A stretch of DNA of 64,000 bases from Dyadobacter psychrophilus (GTDB taxonomy: Bacteria > Bacteroidota > Bacteroidia > Cytophagales > Spirosomataceae). This document shows, piece after piece, positions 46,622-56,253 of this stretch (the stretch's first letter is position 1; every line of letters starts with the position of its first letter). Made by a program: the position numbers and the translations under genes. The DNA lies in assembly GCF_900167945.1 (NCBI RefSeq), contig NZ_FUZA01000003.1, positions 124,001 to 188,000 of the forward strand, written 5' to 3'. Below the pieces are notes generated by a model. The model saw only the letters and a list, made by a program, of their open reading frames with translations, did no database searches and was not told the DNA's origin.

Positions 46622-48711
46622 TCCTGCTGACATTGAATGGCGGTGATCACCACGGTGTTAAAAATATCGTCGACGGTGCAACCGCGGCTCAGATCATTAA
46701 TAGGCTTGTTCAACCCCTGCAACATGGGCCCGATCGCCAATGCTCCTGTTTCGCGCTGGACCGCCTTGTATGTGTTGTTTCCTGTATTTAAGTCCGGGAA
46801 AATGAGCACACTCGCCCTTCCCGCAACCTCTGAATTCGACAGTTTCTGATTTCCTACGATCGGATCCACGGCCGCATCATATTGAATGGGCCCTTCCACT
46901 TTGAGCTGTGGCGCCCGCTCCTTCACAATTGCGGTGGCTTCGCGAACGCGTTCCACGTCTTCACCCTCGCCGGAAGTTCCCGAAGAATAGGACAACATCG
47001 CGATCCGTGGTTCGATGCCAAACCTTGCACTGCTTTCGGCAGAGGAAATAGCAATGTCTGCCAGCTGAGAAGCGGTTGGATTGGGGTTAACCGCGCAATC
47101 GCCAAATATCGCAACACGGTCGGGCAGACACATGAAGAAGATGGAAGAAACGATGGAAACGCCTGGTTTTGTTTTGATAAACTGCAAAGCAGGCCGGATC
47201 GTATGCTGTGTCGTATGCACCGCGCCGGACACCATTCCGTCCGCATGGCCTTTGTAAACCATCATTGTACCGAAATAAGAAACGTCGGTCATCAGGTCGC
47301 GCGCCATTTCCAAGTTTACGTTCTTGTTCTTGCGCAGTTCGTAAAGCGTCTCTACATAATCTTCATAATTTTCCGAATTAGCCGGATTGACGATCCGGAC
47401 AACATTGAGGTCCAGATCAATGCCGAGCCTTTTAACAGCAGCAGCCACTTCCGCCGGATCTCCAAGAATTGTGAGATCGACAACATTCTGGCTTATCAGC
47501 CTTGCCGCCGCGCGCAAAATACGATCGTCGTTCCCCTCCGGCAGCACAATGTGTTTTTTCTGGCTTTTCGCCCATTTAACAAGCTGGTATTGAAACATAT
47601 GAGGCGTAATTCCTTCCGGCTGAAATGTGATGATCTTGTCATCCAGTACCTTCATATCAACATATTTTTCAAAAGTATCGATTGCCAGTTCGATTTTTTT
47701 AGTGTTATCTGCGGTGATCCGGGAATGTATAGCACCAATGGCCGTTGTGGTCCCGAATGTGCCCTGTTGTACTGCAATGATAGGAATGATGGTTTGTAAA
47801 CCTTCAATTAGGCGAATGACCGGTTCTTCCGGAATGGTGCCGGCCGTGAGCACTATGCCGGCAACTTTCGGATAATTCGTCGATAGATTTGCCTGCAATG
47901 CGCCAATTACAATATCGCCCCGGTCGCCGGGTGTGATAATCAGCACATTCTCTTTTATATGGTTCAAAAAATTGGGCAGCATCATGGCACCCGTCACATA
48001 ATTATCAACCTGGCTGGACAGCAAATGTTCTCCAAATAAAACTTTGGCATCCAGCGCATCAGTAATTTCGCGCATGGTTGGACTCTGCAGCGCCTTTTCC
48101 CAGGGAATTACGGTGAGCATAATGTCGTCCGGTAACTGCATACGCAGCAATTCGCGTACATCATCCACCTGCTCGGCCTTAACCCTGTTTGCCACAATCC
48201 CCAGCACCTGCACTTCACGCGACTCAAAGTTGCGCAGCACATTCAGCGCCGAGTTAATGATCTGCGCGGTCGACTTATTTTCCCCGTTTATAATCGTCAG
48301 CACCGGAGCACCAAGGTTTTTGGCAATGGCTGCATTGGATTCGAATTCAAAAGCAATGCCTTCCCCCAAAAAATCGCTTCCTTCAATAACCGTGAAGTCA
48401 TAATCCTCCTCTAGCTTTTTGAATTTGCTGATAATGGTGTTGATCATTTCTCCCCAATTCTCCGACTCGGGATGCTGCAACACTTCCTGGCGGGTGAACG
48501 CGAAAGTGTCTTCGTAAGGAATAGGCAACGAAAAGTGATTGATAATGGCCTCAATATGCTTGTCTCTACGCCCGGGTTCCTGCTGGGAAATGATGGGTTT
48601 AAAAAACCCAATCTTCTTTGTTTTGGACAAAAGCATATTAACCAGCCCCAAAGCAATCACTGACTTCCCTGCATATGGCTCTGCGGAAGCGATAAAAATG
48701 GTCTTTGTCAT
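46618..48711 (-). CDS. pta: Phosphate acetyltransferase (long, three-domain form)
   Basis: This enzyme converts acetyl-CoA and phosphate to acetyl phosphate. The 697 residues show the long form: an N-terminal P-loop AAA_26-like domain (SAEPYAGKSVIALGL near 9-23), a central DRTGG regulatory domain (about 215-330) and the C-terminal catalytic PTA domain (about 370-690), with LPEGNDDRILRAA, GMVSGAVHTTQHTIRPALQ and SYSSGTSGEGEDVERV. The stop overlaps the ackA start by 4 bases. The N-terminal domains suggest control by NADH or pyruvate, as in the E. coli enzyme (known from the family). Confidence 0.96.
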   Translation of the reverse strand: MTKTIFIASAEPYAGKSVIALGLVNMLLSKTKKIGFFKPIISQQEPGRRDKHIEAIINHFSLPIPYEDTFAFTRQEVLQHPESENWGEMINTIISKFKKLEEDYDFTVIEGSDFLGEGIAFEFESNAAIAKNLGAPVLTIINGENKSTAQIINSALNVLRNFESREVQVLGIVANRVKAEQVDDVRELLRMQLPDDIMLTVIPWEKALQSPTMREITDALDAKVLFGEHLLSSQVDNYVTGAMMLPNFLNHIKENVLIITPGDRGDIVIGALQANLSTNYPKVAGIVLTAGTIPEEPVIRLIEGLQTIIPIIAVQQGTFGTTTAIGAIHSRITADNTKKIELAIDTFEKYVDMKVLDDKIITFQPEGITPHMFQYQLVKWAKSQKKHIVLPEGNDDRILRAAARLISQNVVDLTILGDPAEVAAAVKRLGIDLDLNVVRIVNPANSENYEDYVETLYELRKNKNVNLEMARDLMTDVSYFGTMMVYKGHADGMVSGAVHTTQHTIRPALQFIKTKPGVSIVSSIFFMCLPDRVAIFGDCAVNPNPTASQLADIAISSAESSARFGIEPRIAMLSYSSGTSGEGEDVERVREATAIVKERAPQLKVEGPIQYDAAVDPIVGNQKLSNSEVAGRASVLIFPDLNTGNNTYKAVQRETGALAIGPMLQGLNKPINDLSRGCTVDDIFNTVVITAIQCQQE

Positions 48712-48764
48712 AAAATGTAGCTGAAAAAGCGGTATAGCTAAGCTTTCAGGTAAGGGTTAAAAAA

Positions 48765-49760
48765 CTATTCCAATGTATTCCAATCGGCTACATGCTCACC
48801 TTGCTTTTCCACCAGCCAGACCTTACTATCAGGAAACAGTGCGATGATTTTTTTGCTTTTTTCAATTCCCGCCACGCTGAATGCGGTTGCCAATGCGTCC
48901 GCAACGGTTCCGTCGGGCGAAATAGCGGTTGTTCGTACGTGAAATAATAGCCCTATGCCTGTTTTCGGGTCCACGATGTGTGAATATCGTATGCCATTGT
49001 ACTCCATATAGCGATAAGTTGGGCCGGAGGTGGCGAGTGCAATGTGCGACAATGCCATGGTTTTCAGCGAATCACTGCCGTTTGAAATAGTAATGTTCCA
49101 ACCCTTTGTACCCGGCGGCGGGTTGGTGAGGACGATTTTTCCGCCCGCATCCATCATAATTGACTTTATGCCAAATGATTTTAAAACCTTAACAGCTTCT
49201 TCGGCAGCGAATCCTTTGCCTAAACCGCCGATGTCCAGCCGCATTCCCTTTTGCGAAAGAAAAACCCTTTTTGCTTTTGAGTCAAGCTTCATTTTTGTGT
49301 AACCCGTTTTGGACATCGCTTCTCTTATCTCCGTTTCTTGCGGAAAAACCCCTTTTCTCGTTGCGTGGCGCCACATTTGCACTACTGGGCCTAACGTCGC
49401 ATCAAAGGCTCCATCCGTTTTTTTGCTGATATCCTGGCTGATCGCCAGAATGTTGAAGAGGTCATCACTCACCGGCACCCACTTGCCGCTCCCTGATTGG
49501 GCAGAGAGCATATTTATTTCACTTCCATCACGATAATCGCTCAGTATTTCATTCAATTTTTCAATTCTCTTGAAGGCACTTTGAGCCGCAATGTTCGCTA
49601 TGGAATCATTTTTAGCATAAAAAACGAGCTTGAACGGAGAGCCCATCATGCCCTTTTCAAAACTATATCGACTTTCCTGTGCATGCGACAGCGAAGTCAA
49701 AATGCTCATTCCCAGTATAAAAACGCACTTATTAATCTCTTTTAAACACATTCCGGTCAT
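48765..49760 (-). CDS. apbE: FAD:protein FMN transferase (ApbE family)
   Basis: This enzyme attaches FMN covalently to Thr/Ser of periplasmic flavoproteins such as Nqr/Rnf subunits. The start is placed at 49760 or 49751, where an export signal follows (CVFILGMSILTSLSHAQ). ApbE signatures are GSPFKLVFYAKN, LSDYRDGSEINML, ISKKTDGAFDATLGPVVQMW, DIGGLGKGFAAEEAV with the FAD-binding glycines, MDAGGKIVLTNPPPG and the metal-binding DGTVADALATAFSVAG. About 330 residues, the usual length. The flavoprotein target is not in this window. Confidence 0.93.
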   Translation of the reverse strand: MTGMCLKEINKCVFILGMSILTSLSHAQESRYSFEKGMMGSPFKLVFYAKNDSIANIAAQSAFKRIEKLNEILSDYRDGSEINMLSAQSGSGKWVPVSDDLFNILAISQDISKKTDGAFDATLGPVVQMWRHATRKGVFPQETEIREAMSKTGYTKMKLDSKAKRVFLSQKGMRLDIGGLGKGFAAEEAVKVLKSFGIKSIMMDAGGKIVLTNPPPGTKGWNITISNGSDSLKTMALSHIALATSGPTYRYMEYNGIRYSHIVDPKTGIGLLFHVRTTAISPDGTVADALATAFSVAGIEKSKKIIALFPDSKVWLVEKQGEHVADWNTLE

Positions 49761-49854
49761 TCGTTTACTACATTGATTAAACCCCAAAAGTATTTGATTT
49801 GAAAGAATAACTTGTCTTACTCTGCGAATGTTGCCGGGCTCGTGTAGTATAAGA

Positions 49855-49894
49855 CAAAAAAAGTGGGTGCAGAATCTGATTCCTGCACCCACTT
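49855..49894 (-). terminator. Intrinsic terminator after the 62-residue His-rich protein gene
   Basis: A perfect 12-bp stem (AAGTGGGTGCAG, 49861-49872 with 49883-49894) is followed on the minus strand by a run of seven T. It lies 25 bases past the stop of the small gene. Confidence 0.9.
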
Positions 49895-49919
49895 ATTTCA
49901 TTATTATGTCAAGATCGTA

Positions 49920-50108
49920 TCACCCGAAATAATCCGCCATGTGATTTCTGTCAGCATGATGGTGTGAATGTGAGTCAATTGCATCCTTAATCAATCCTGC
50001 GCCAATAAACGGCAAAGACACAATGGTGGAAATGATCATTGCAACAAATAAAATCGTTGCGAAAATTAGTTTACCCGAATAATATATGATGTTTGATAGG
50101 AAGTCCAT
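49920..50108 (-). CDS. 62-residue small membrane protein with His-rich tail
   Basis: This tiny protein has two hydrophobic stretches (about 6-30 and 31-42), possibly one long kinked helix or a hairpin, followed by a soluble tail with SHSHHHADRNH (about 46-56) that could bind a metal. Function is unknown. The gene is well framed: a textbook Bacteroidota promoter stands 34 bases upstream and a strong terminator 25 bases downstream, so it is a single-gene transcription unit. The size suggests a regulator or stress-type membrane peptide. Confidence 0.7.
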   Translation of the reverse strand: MDFLSNIIYYSGKLIFATILFVAMIISTIVSLPFIGAGLIKDAIDSHSHHHADRNHMADYFG

Positions 50109-50141
50109 GACAATTACTGTTTATGTGATATTTTTCAATGA

Positions 50142-50171
50142 CAAAATTAAATAAATAACCGTGCCAGCCAA
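50142..50171 (-). promoter_or_regulatory. Bacteroidota-type housekeeping promoter
   Basis: On the minus strand TTG (50171-50169), exactly 19 bases, then TAATTTTG (50149-50142), the full TTG-N19-TAnnTTTG consensus. Transcription would start about 27 bases before the ATG of the 62-residue protein. Confidence 0.7.
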
Positions 50172-50332
50172 ATTAAATATGATAATTTTATTATATATTT
50201 AAATCATTTAAAGGCACTTAGCTATTTTTAACTATGCGACTATAAGCCAACTATACCCTTTTGTCAAACATATTCTAGGCGCAAGAAAGTATAGTATAAA
50301 TTATTCTACAACTCACACACACTCATAGCCGG

Positions 50333-50479
50333 ATGACCAAAATTATTGTCATAATTCTCAAATTTCTATTTGCCCTGATTCTTGCTGTGGCAACAGTTAT
50401 CACCGTCATTATTATCACGCCCTTCTGGCTCGTATTCTGGATCTGGAAACAGCTCACTGAAAAAAATTCCCGTAGTTAA
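50333..50479 (+). CDS. 48-residue hydrophobic small protein
   Basis: This unlisted small ORF starts MTKIIVIILKFLFALILAVA and is hydrophobic through about residue 38, with aromatic residues PFWLVFWIWKQ at the end of the membrane stretch and a short polar tail. No Shine-Dalgarno is seen. It stands alone between a divergent small membrane protein gene and the amidase, 53 bases before the latter. The uninterrupted hydrophobic character, codon use like its neighbours and membrane topology favour a real gene; function is unknown. Confidence 0.45.
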   Translation: MTKIIVIILKFLFALILAVATVITVIIITPFWLVFWIWKQLTEKNSRS

Positions 50480-50532
50480 CATTTCAGCATGCAGACTTTT
50501 TATATTGCATTTTCACTGACGATAATGCTTTT

Positions 50533-52137
50533 ATGAAAAGACGAAACTTTGTGCGCCTGGCGTCTGCTGCGGGAATTACGACTGTTGCTTTTCCATTTTT
50601 CCAATGTAAGTCAAATCCCGCCGGCCAGGAAAAGCAGGAGCATTCCGAATTTGCATTAGCCGAAATGACGGTTGCACAAATGCAGGAACAGATGAAGAAC
50701 GGCACATTGTCATCACATTCAATTACAAAGCATTACTTGGATCAGATTGCCTCGTTGGATCAAGATGGCCCAAAGATAAAGGCGGTGATCGAGATCAATC
50801 CGGATGCGCTTGCTCTTGCGGATGCAATGGACGCGGAGCGAAAGAACGGCAAAGTCCGCGGGCCCATGCACGGCATTCCGGTTTTAATTAAAGACAACAT
50901 TGATACAAAGGATAAAATGCAAACCACTGCGGGTTCAATTGCTCTCGCCGGAAACATTGCTTCCCTGGACGCATTCGTAGTTAAAAAAATGCGCGAAGCG
51001 GGCGCAGTTATACTTGGCAAAACCAACATGAGTGAATGGGCCAATTTCAGATCTACCCGCTCCGCAAGCGGATGGAGCAGCCGGGGTGGCCAGACCAGAA
51101 ATCCTTACATCCTCGACCGTTCCCCTTGCGGGTCCAGCTCAGGATCGGGTGCGGCTGTTGCAGCAAACCTCTGCGCAGTAGCCGTAGGAACCGAAACGAA
51201 TGGTTCTATTGCATGTCCCGCGGCAATGAATGGCGTAGTAGGAATCAAACCAACCGTTGGATTGGTAAGCCGGTCGGGCATTATCCCGATATCGACGACG
51301 CAGGACACCGCGGGGCCTTTGGGGAGAACGGTTGCAGATGCCGCTACGCTACTCAGCGCTATGGTGGGAGCCGATGCTAACGACCCGGCCGAAACAGCCG
51401 TCAAATATGAAAATTTCACTGATTTCACGGCATCACTTGACGTCAACGGCCTGAATGGCAAGCGCATTGGCATAGAAAAGGATTTTTTGAAGCAGCATGA
51501 GGATGTGGATTCCCTGTTGAGAAGGGCTTTGGATCAAATGACAAAAAAAGGTGCAGTGATCGTGGAAGTGGATTATATGAAAACGCAAAAAACGGACGGC
51601 GCCGAGTCCATTTTGCTGCAATATGAATTCAAGGATGGTGTGAACAAATATCTTTCTAAATCAAACGCAAAAATAAAGTCGCTCGAAGCACTTATTGCCT
51701 TCAACAAAGCCAACGCGGCAAAGGCCATGCCCTATTTCCAGCAGGAATTATTCGAAATCTCGCAGGAAAAGGGCAATCTGGAATCAAAGGAATATAAGGA
51801 TGCATTGGAAAAAATATTGAATGTACGGAATGCATTGAATGCCTTGTTTGAGTCTGAAAAACTGGATGCGCTTTGCGGGCCAGCGACCGGGCCGGCCTGG
51901 TGTAATGACCTGGTTAATGGCGATTTCTGGACGGGATATGGTGGTTATGGACCTGCGGCGGTGTCGGGATTTCCTTCCGTAACTGTTCCTATGGGTGCTG
52001 TGGATGAGCTTCCCATCGGTATTTCGTTTCTGGGTAAAGCATTTGGGGAAGCGGAATTGATCCGGATTGCGTATGCCTACGAGCAAGCCTCCAAAAACAG
52101 AAAAGCCCCCAGGTTTATTAAAACGGTTAAAGCGTGA
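50533..52137 (+). CDS. Exported amidase (amidase signature family)
   Basis: This 534-residue enzyme hydrolyses amides. The N-terminus has a twin-arginine-like RRNFVRLASAAG and a lipobox (FPFFQC, C25), so it is probably exported folded and anchored. The Ser-Ser-Lys triad is complete: K120 (PVLIKDNID), cis-Ser S201 in GSSSGSGAA and nucleophile S225 in GTETNGSIACPA. The C-terminal third carries DALCGPATGPAW and the SGFPSVTVPMG core. Close relatives are annotated as peptide amidases or 6-aminohexanoate-type hydrolases; the substrate is not clear. It is a single gene, convergent with the next. Confidence 0.92.
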   Translation: MKRRNFVRLASAAGITTVAFPFFQCKSNPAGQEKQEHSEFALAEMTVAQMQEQMKNGTLSSHSITKHYLDQIASLDQDGPKIKAVIEINPDALALADAMDAERKNGKVRGPMHGIPVLIKDNIDTKDKMQTTAGSIALAGNIASLDAFVVKKMREAGAVILGKTNMSEWANFRSTRSASGWSSRGGQTRNPYILDRSPCGSSSGSGAAVAANLCAVAVGTETNGSIACPAAMNGVVGIKPTVGLVSRSGIIPISTTQDTAGPLGRTVADAATLLSAMVGADANDPAETAVKYENFTDFTASLDVNGLNGKRIGIEKDFLKQHEDVDSLLRRALDQMTKKGAVIVEVDYMKTQKTDGAESILLQYEFKDGVNKYLSKSNAKIKSLEALIAFNKANAAKAMPYFQQELFEISQEKGNLESKEYKDALEKILNVRNALNALFESEKLDALCGPATGPAWCNDLVNGDFWTGYGGYGPAAVSGFPSVTVPMGAVDELPIGISFLGKAFGEAELIRIAYAYEQASKNRKAPRFIKTVKA

Positions 52138-52188
52138 TGCTCACCTCGTTTCAATTTCCGGGGGCTGAGAGATATTAGAAGGTTGGCG

Positions 52189-53646
52189 TTATCTTGCTAA
52201 ATAAACTTCATAAATCGAGCCTTTCTGACCAAGAAACTGGTTAGCTTCCTGCTGCGAATAAATATTCAGGCCTAATTCATAAAAGTCTTCAAACTGGTTA
52301 TAAGGATAAGGTTTAAATGTGACCTTGTCGGGGAAAAGCATGGACGTTACCACATTTTCCTGCAAAGCGCGACGGATTTGCGATATCGGCACGATGAGGC
52401 CCATTAAGAGAAATAACATTAGTGGATAGGCAACTTTGAGCTTATACCAATTGGGACGCTCTTTGATCCATACGGAAAAACCTTGCAGAATAAAGAGAGA
52501 CAGCAATGTTAAAACCGGCGTATTTCCCCTTAGGAACCAGTCGTTCCACTTACCCATTCTTACCAGTGAAATAAGGATCAGCAGCATAAATAATGCCAAA
52601 ATAATATCCCTGTTGATGTTTTTATGCAGATTAAGAATGAATACAATGCCTATCAAAACTCCCAGATCGATAACTACGCCGAAAAAATAATGAAAAGCGA
52701 TCTCGTTTAATGGATTGAACTGCCAGATAAAACCCGCGATCACCGAACCTTTGCCCGACAGGAAATAGAAAAAAGTCGGAACGAAGATCAGGCCGGGAAT
52801 GAGGATATCGATCATTACCTGCCGCTGGAAGAAACCTCTGATATCATTTCGGTAACGGAGAAGAATAAGCATCGAGAAGATGATCACGAAAACGATCGAC
52901 GGAAAAATTCCCCAGATAAATATCGCGATTACGGCCAGGAAGCTTCTTTCTGGTTTTTTGAGATACACATAATCATGAAAAAGAATGGAGGAAACGATGA
53001 TGATCGGGATCAGCTGGTTGGGTGCCCATTGCGCCTGATAAAGCACCGGCCAGATTTCCGTAAAAAACGGTGGCACATGGTAATTTAGGCCTATAAGCTT
53101 CAGTGTTACGACTTTAACCAAATGCCCTATTCCTCCTAATGATAAGAATAAGATTAGCGAGAGATAGCTTTTCCCGGTAAAAATAAATATCCAGCAAAAG
53201 CCAAGAAATAGACCAACAGAAGCCCATAAATAAAGTGCTATACCCGATAATTCCCCCAGCATCTTGGAAATCAATGCGGGAACAAGAAAAAATCCGAAGT
53301 AGTGACAGGCATAACGACCATTTGCTTTAAACAAAACCGGCCAGTCATGATTAAAAAGCGTATAGTATTTTGAATTATGCGCCCAGTAATCAAATGCTTG
53401 AAAACAGAAACCACCAATTCCGGAAAATGCAATGATCAGCAGGGAAATAAAGGAAATCTGGATCAGCTGCTTATTGCTGATTTCCGCAAGGCTGTTTTTT
53501 TCGAGGCGAAAATTGTAAACAAATATGAACACAATGCCCAGCGCCAACATTAATGACAAAGGCAATCGGAACCAACCGAGTGAAAAAATGAGGTTTGGCA
53601 AAAGAAGGTAACCCAGACTTAAATTACGAAGTAGAGTTGTTTTCAT
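52189..53646 (-). CDS. Polytopic membrane protein of unknown function
   Basis: I do not recognise this 485-residue protein. It has about 10-12 hydrophobic helices and a soluble C-terminus of about 60 residues. A periplasmic loop after the third helix contains AFDYWAHNSKYYTLFNHDWP (Asp-x-Trp pattern) and the layout resembles GT-C glycosyltransferases or O-antigen ligase-like proteins, but no family signature such as DxD in the first loop is certain. The final part YELGLNIYSQQEANQFLGQK is polar. It is a single gene between an amidase and a lyase-like gene on the other strand. Confidence 0.7.
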   Translation of the reverse strand: MKTTLLRNLSLGYLLLPNLIFSLGWFRLPLSLMLALGIVFIFVYNFRLEKNSLAEISNKQLIQISFISLLIIAFSGIGGFCFQAFDYWAHNSKYYTLFNHDWPVLFKANGRYACHYFGFFLVPALISKMLGELSGIALYLWASVGLFLGFCWIFIFTGKSYLSLILFLSLGGIGHLVKVVTLKLIGLNYHVPPFFTEIWPVLYQAQWAPNQLIPIIIVSSILFHDYVYLKKPERSFLAVIAIFIWGIFPSIVFVIIFSMLILLRYRNDIRGFFQRQVMIDILIPGLIFVPTFFYFLSGKGSVIAGFIWQFNPLNEIAFHYFFGVVIDLGVLIGIVFILNLHKNINRDIILALFMLLILISLVRMGKWNDWFLRGNTPVLTLLSLFILQGFSVWIKERPNWYKLKVAYPLMLFLLMGLIVPISQIRRALQENVVTSMLFPDKVTFKPYPYNQFEDFYELGLNIYSQQEANQFLGQKGSIYEVYLAR

Positions 53647-53935
53647 TTAATATCCAGACTTATAGTGAGTTATAATTTGCAGATTGGCTACATGAAATGA
53701 GTCCATTGCAATTGTATATTAAAGCTCTCGAAAATTCGGGGCTTTTGAAAATGCAGTTAGCAAACGGTTGACGGAACATCTTGTCGGTTGAGAAATCGGG
53801 CTCAAATTTGCCTGAATTTTTATTCATATCCAAAGCCGTATTTACAAATAAGTTGAAAATTTGTAACATAAATTCTACAAGCAAGTAACCGCCCGGTTTT
53901 CACTCCTTTTGAAGGCATTAGTAATATTTGCCTGC
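53647..53935. other. Intergenic region between divergent genes
   Basis: 289 bases. I see no convincing ORF, hairpin or promoter match; it should hold the promoters of the polytopic protein (minus) and the Tat-exported protein (plus). Confidence 0.3.
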
Positions 53936-55648
53936 ATGAACAGAAGAAAATTTGTAAAGAAAACAACTGCCGCTATTTGCACATTGCCAATCGCTTCGGC
54001 TGTGGCATTTAATCCTGTGAACCGGAAGATGCAAAAGATGCCCGAATGGTTGGAAGCGCTCATAAAGCAAAATGATATCGGCGTCGAGGCAATACGGAAA
54101 TTCCAGATCAAGGAAACGGCTGATCCCGCGTATGGAGGCCTTATGGACAGTTTTGATGTGGTTAACCCGCACACAACTTCCGCGCTGATACAAGCCGGCG
54201 CCAATGCAATATCTTCGCCTGCTTCCCGGTTTTTCCAATCGGAGGAATTACTCCGTGATATGGACCTTGCTGCGCTCTATCTGATTAAGACGCAGCATGC
54301 CGACGGGACCATTGACTTGCTATCCACAAATTTCCATTCAACACCGGATACGGGCTTTCTGGTGAAGCGGCTCGTTACTGCATATACGCTGATCCAAAAA
54401 TCGGAAACCAAGGGTGCCGGGAAAATGCTCGCCAACCTCAAAACGTTCCTGATCCGGGGCGGTAACGCATTGTCTGTTGGTGGCGTACACACGCCCAATC
54501 ACAGGTGGGTTGTATGTGCGGCGCTCGCGAAGCTTAACTCGCTCTGGCCCGATCCAAAATACGTTGCCCGGGCTGAGCAATGGCTCGGCGAACACATTGA
54601 TATTGATCAGGACGGTCAATACAATGAGAAAAGCACATTCATTTATTCATCGCTAACCGACCGGCTTCTGATTACGGTTGCCAATGGTTTCAATAAGCCT
54701 GAATTGCTGGACAGTGTCCGCAAGAACCTGGATATGACCATGTTCTACGTTCATCCTAATGGGGAAATCGTCACGGATGCTTCCGGGCGGCAAGATAAGG
54801 CGCTGATCGGCACGTTGGAAAACTACTATTATCCTTATCGTTATCTGGCATTAAAGGACCAAAACGGTTTATATGCTGCTATGTGTCAAATGATTGAAAA
54901 AACAGCCGGGCTGAAAATAGGCGGTTTTCTGGATTATTACCTGGCTGATGAGACATTATGGAAAGCGATGCCTGCACCCAAGCCATTACCCGTCAATTAT
55001 GTCAAAACTTTTCCAAACTCGGGCCTGGTCAGGATCCGTCGGGGAAACTGGGACAGCACATTGATCGCCAATAATCCTTCCTGGTTTACATTTATGAAAG
55101 GAAATGCGGTGTTGCAGGGTGTGCGGCTGGCTTCTTCATTTTTTGGTAAAGGTCAGTTTCAGTCCGAAAAGCTCGAAGAGAAGGGAAAAACCTGGGAGCT
55201 GATCCAGACATTGGAGGGCCCCTATTTTCAACCTTATCCCAAAGATTTTATTTCAAAAGACGGAGATTGGGAAAAAATGCCGCGGCTTTTCCGACCCGTC
55301 AGCGAAGTACAAAACCTGGAAACGAAAATCCTGATCAGCGAAACAGAAAACGGCATGCAAATTGAAATCGAAACCACTGGCACCGAACGTGTTCCCTTGG
55401 CTGTTGAACTGATTTTCAGGCCGGGAGGCACGTTCAAAGGGCTTACCCAAATTGAAAACGCCAAGGATTCGTGGCTGTTGAAAGAAGGAACGGGAACCTA
55501 CAGTCTCAATGGTGACAGCATTTCTTTCGGCCCTGGCATAGCGTTGCATAAGAACATTGCCTTGCGCGGCGCACTCCCGCCGGTTGAAGCACCCACTGTG
55601 TTCCTTACAGGTTTTACACCTTTCAAGCACACCATTCGCTTTTCTTAA
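53936..55648 (+). CDS. Tat-exported protein of unknown function, resembling toroid polysaccharide lyases
   Basis: This 570-residue protein starts at the ATG of MNRRKFVKKTTAAICTLPIA, which gives a twin-arginine signal; nine upstream codons are not needed. The first two thirds are helical with pairs such as DLAALYLIKTQHADGTIDLL, HTPNHRWVVCAALAKLNSL and YNEKSTFIYSSLTDRLLITV, like an (alpha/alpha)6 toroid. The last third is beta-rich (ETKILISETENGMQIEIETT). The Asn-His-Arg-Trp and Tyr-Asn-Glu-Lys patterns recall heparinase II/III-type lyases, but no family is certain. It would act in the periplasm on plant or microbial polysaccharide (inference). Confidence 0.6.
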   Translation: MNRRKFVKKTTAAICTLPIASAVAFNPVNRKMQKMPEWLEALIKQNDIGVEAIRKFQIKETADPAYGGLMDSFDVVNPHTTSALIQAGANAISSPASRFFQSEELLRDMDLAALYLIKTQHADGTIDLLSTNFHSTPDTGFLVKRLVTAYTLIQKSETKGAGKMLANLKTFLIRGGNALSVGGVHTPNHRWVVCAALAKLNSLWPDPKYVARAEQWLGEHIDIDQDGQYNEKSTFIYSSLTDRLLITVANGFNKPELLDSVRKNLDMTMFYVHPNGEIVTDASGRQDKALIGTLENYYYPYRYLALKDQNGLYAAMCQMIEKTAGLKIGGFLDYYLADETLWKAMPAPKPLPVNYVKTFPNSGLVRIRRGNWDSTLIANNPSWFTFMKGNAVLQGVRLASSFFGKGQFQSEKLEEKGKTWELIQTLEGPYFQPYPKDFISKDGDWEKMPRLFRPVSEVQNLETKILISETENGMQIEIETTGTERVPLAVELIFRPGGTFKGLTQIENAKDSWLLKEGTGTYSLNGDSISFGPGIALHKNIALRGALPPVEAPTVFLTGFTPFKHTIRFS

Positions 55649-55654
55649 TGCATT

Positions 55655-56060
55655 TTAATTTTTGTCCAGCCATTCCAAAATGTAATCGGCGTCCTCTTTC
55701 CAGGTTGGCAAGCCGAGTATAAAATGGTTGCGGCATTCCGTTTGTAAGTGCATATTGCCAGTCAGAAAGGGACATTAAATAGGTTTTTTTGAGGGAGGTA
55801 AATAATCCCAAAGCTTTCCAGCCGGCTTTTAAGAATGAGAATTCATAAGGAAACACTCCTTGCGGAGGAACAGAGTGGATGGCCGCACCTGCAACGCCTA
55901 AGCCTCTGTTGATCAGCACTTGCGTCATCAATCCGCCTAATGAGTGACCTATAATGATTGGTTTTTCAGGTAACTTTTGGATAAAATCTGCGTAGGAGTC
56001 AATAACTTCTTGCAAAGTCAGCGTTGCGAGTGCTACGTCATTGGGTTGTCTTTCTATCGG
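55655..56060 (-). pseudogene. Decayed alpha/beta hydrolase
   Basis: The open frame 55623-56015 contains the central part of an alpha/beta hydrolase: EVIDSYADFIQKLPEKP, the nucleophile elbow GHSLGG and HSVPPQGVF. After the residues TNGM (about 55734) it changes to unrelated sequence. In the next frame RNHFILGLPTW and KEDADYILEWLDKN follow to a stop at 55655, which are the catalytic-His strand and last helix of the same family. So the cap region and catalytic acid (roughly 70 codons) are deleted with a frameshift. The N-terminal strand with the oxyanion HG motif is missing too; a TGA in frame at 56073-56075 blocks it. No function is expected. Confidence 0.75.
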
Positions 56061-56196
56061 CCTCTGTTTCCATCATCCGGAAGGTTGCAGAGAGGTGTTA
56101 TTTCCAAAAATAACTAGTAGAAACTGCATTCTAATACATTTTGAAAAAAATACATAAATCACTTACAGGCAACTATTTAATATGATGAATATTAAT

Positions 56197-56204
56197 TAAA
56201 TTTG
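56197..56204 (+). promoter_or_regulatory. Candidate -7 box
   Basis: TAAATTTG fits TAnnTTTG and lies 50 bases before the ATG of the GATase-like gene. The -33 TTG is not present at the expected distance. Confidence 0.3.
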
Positions 56205-56253
56205 ATTTTACTCTCCCCTATTTTCTGGCGCTGGAAATTTAACCTGTCACATC

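Noticed and set aside
46882..47799. 305-codon plus-strand frame opposite pta
   Set aside because: Antisense to a conserved catalytic domain; no plausible product.
52104..52166. AGCCCCC/GGGGGCT inverted repeat at the end of the amidase gene
   Set aside because: Loop of 49 bases and one arm inside the coding sequence; too weak to call a terminator.
53660..53884. 74-codon minus-strand frame upstream of the polytopic membrane protein
   Set aside because: No hydrophobic or domain pattern and no ribosome-binding or promoter support.
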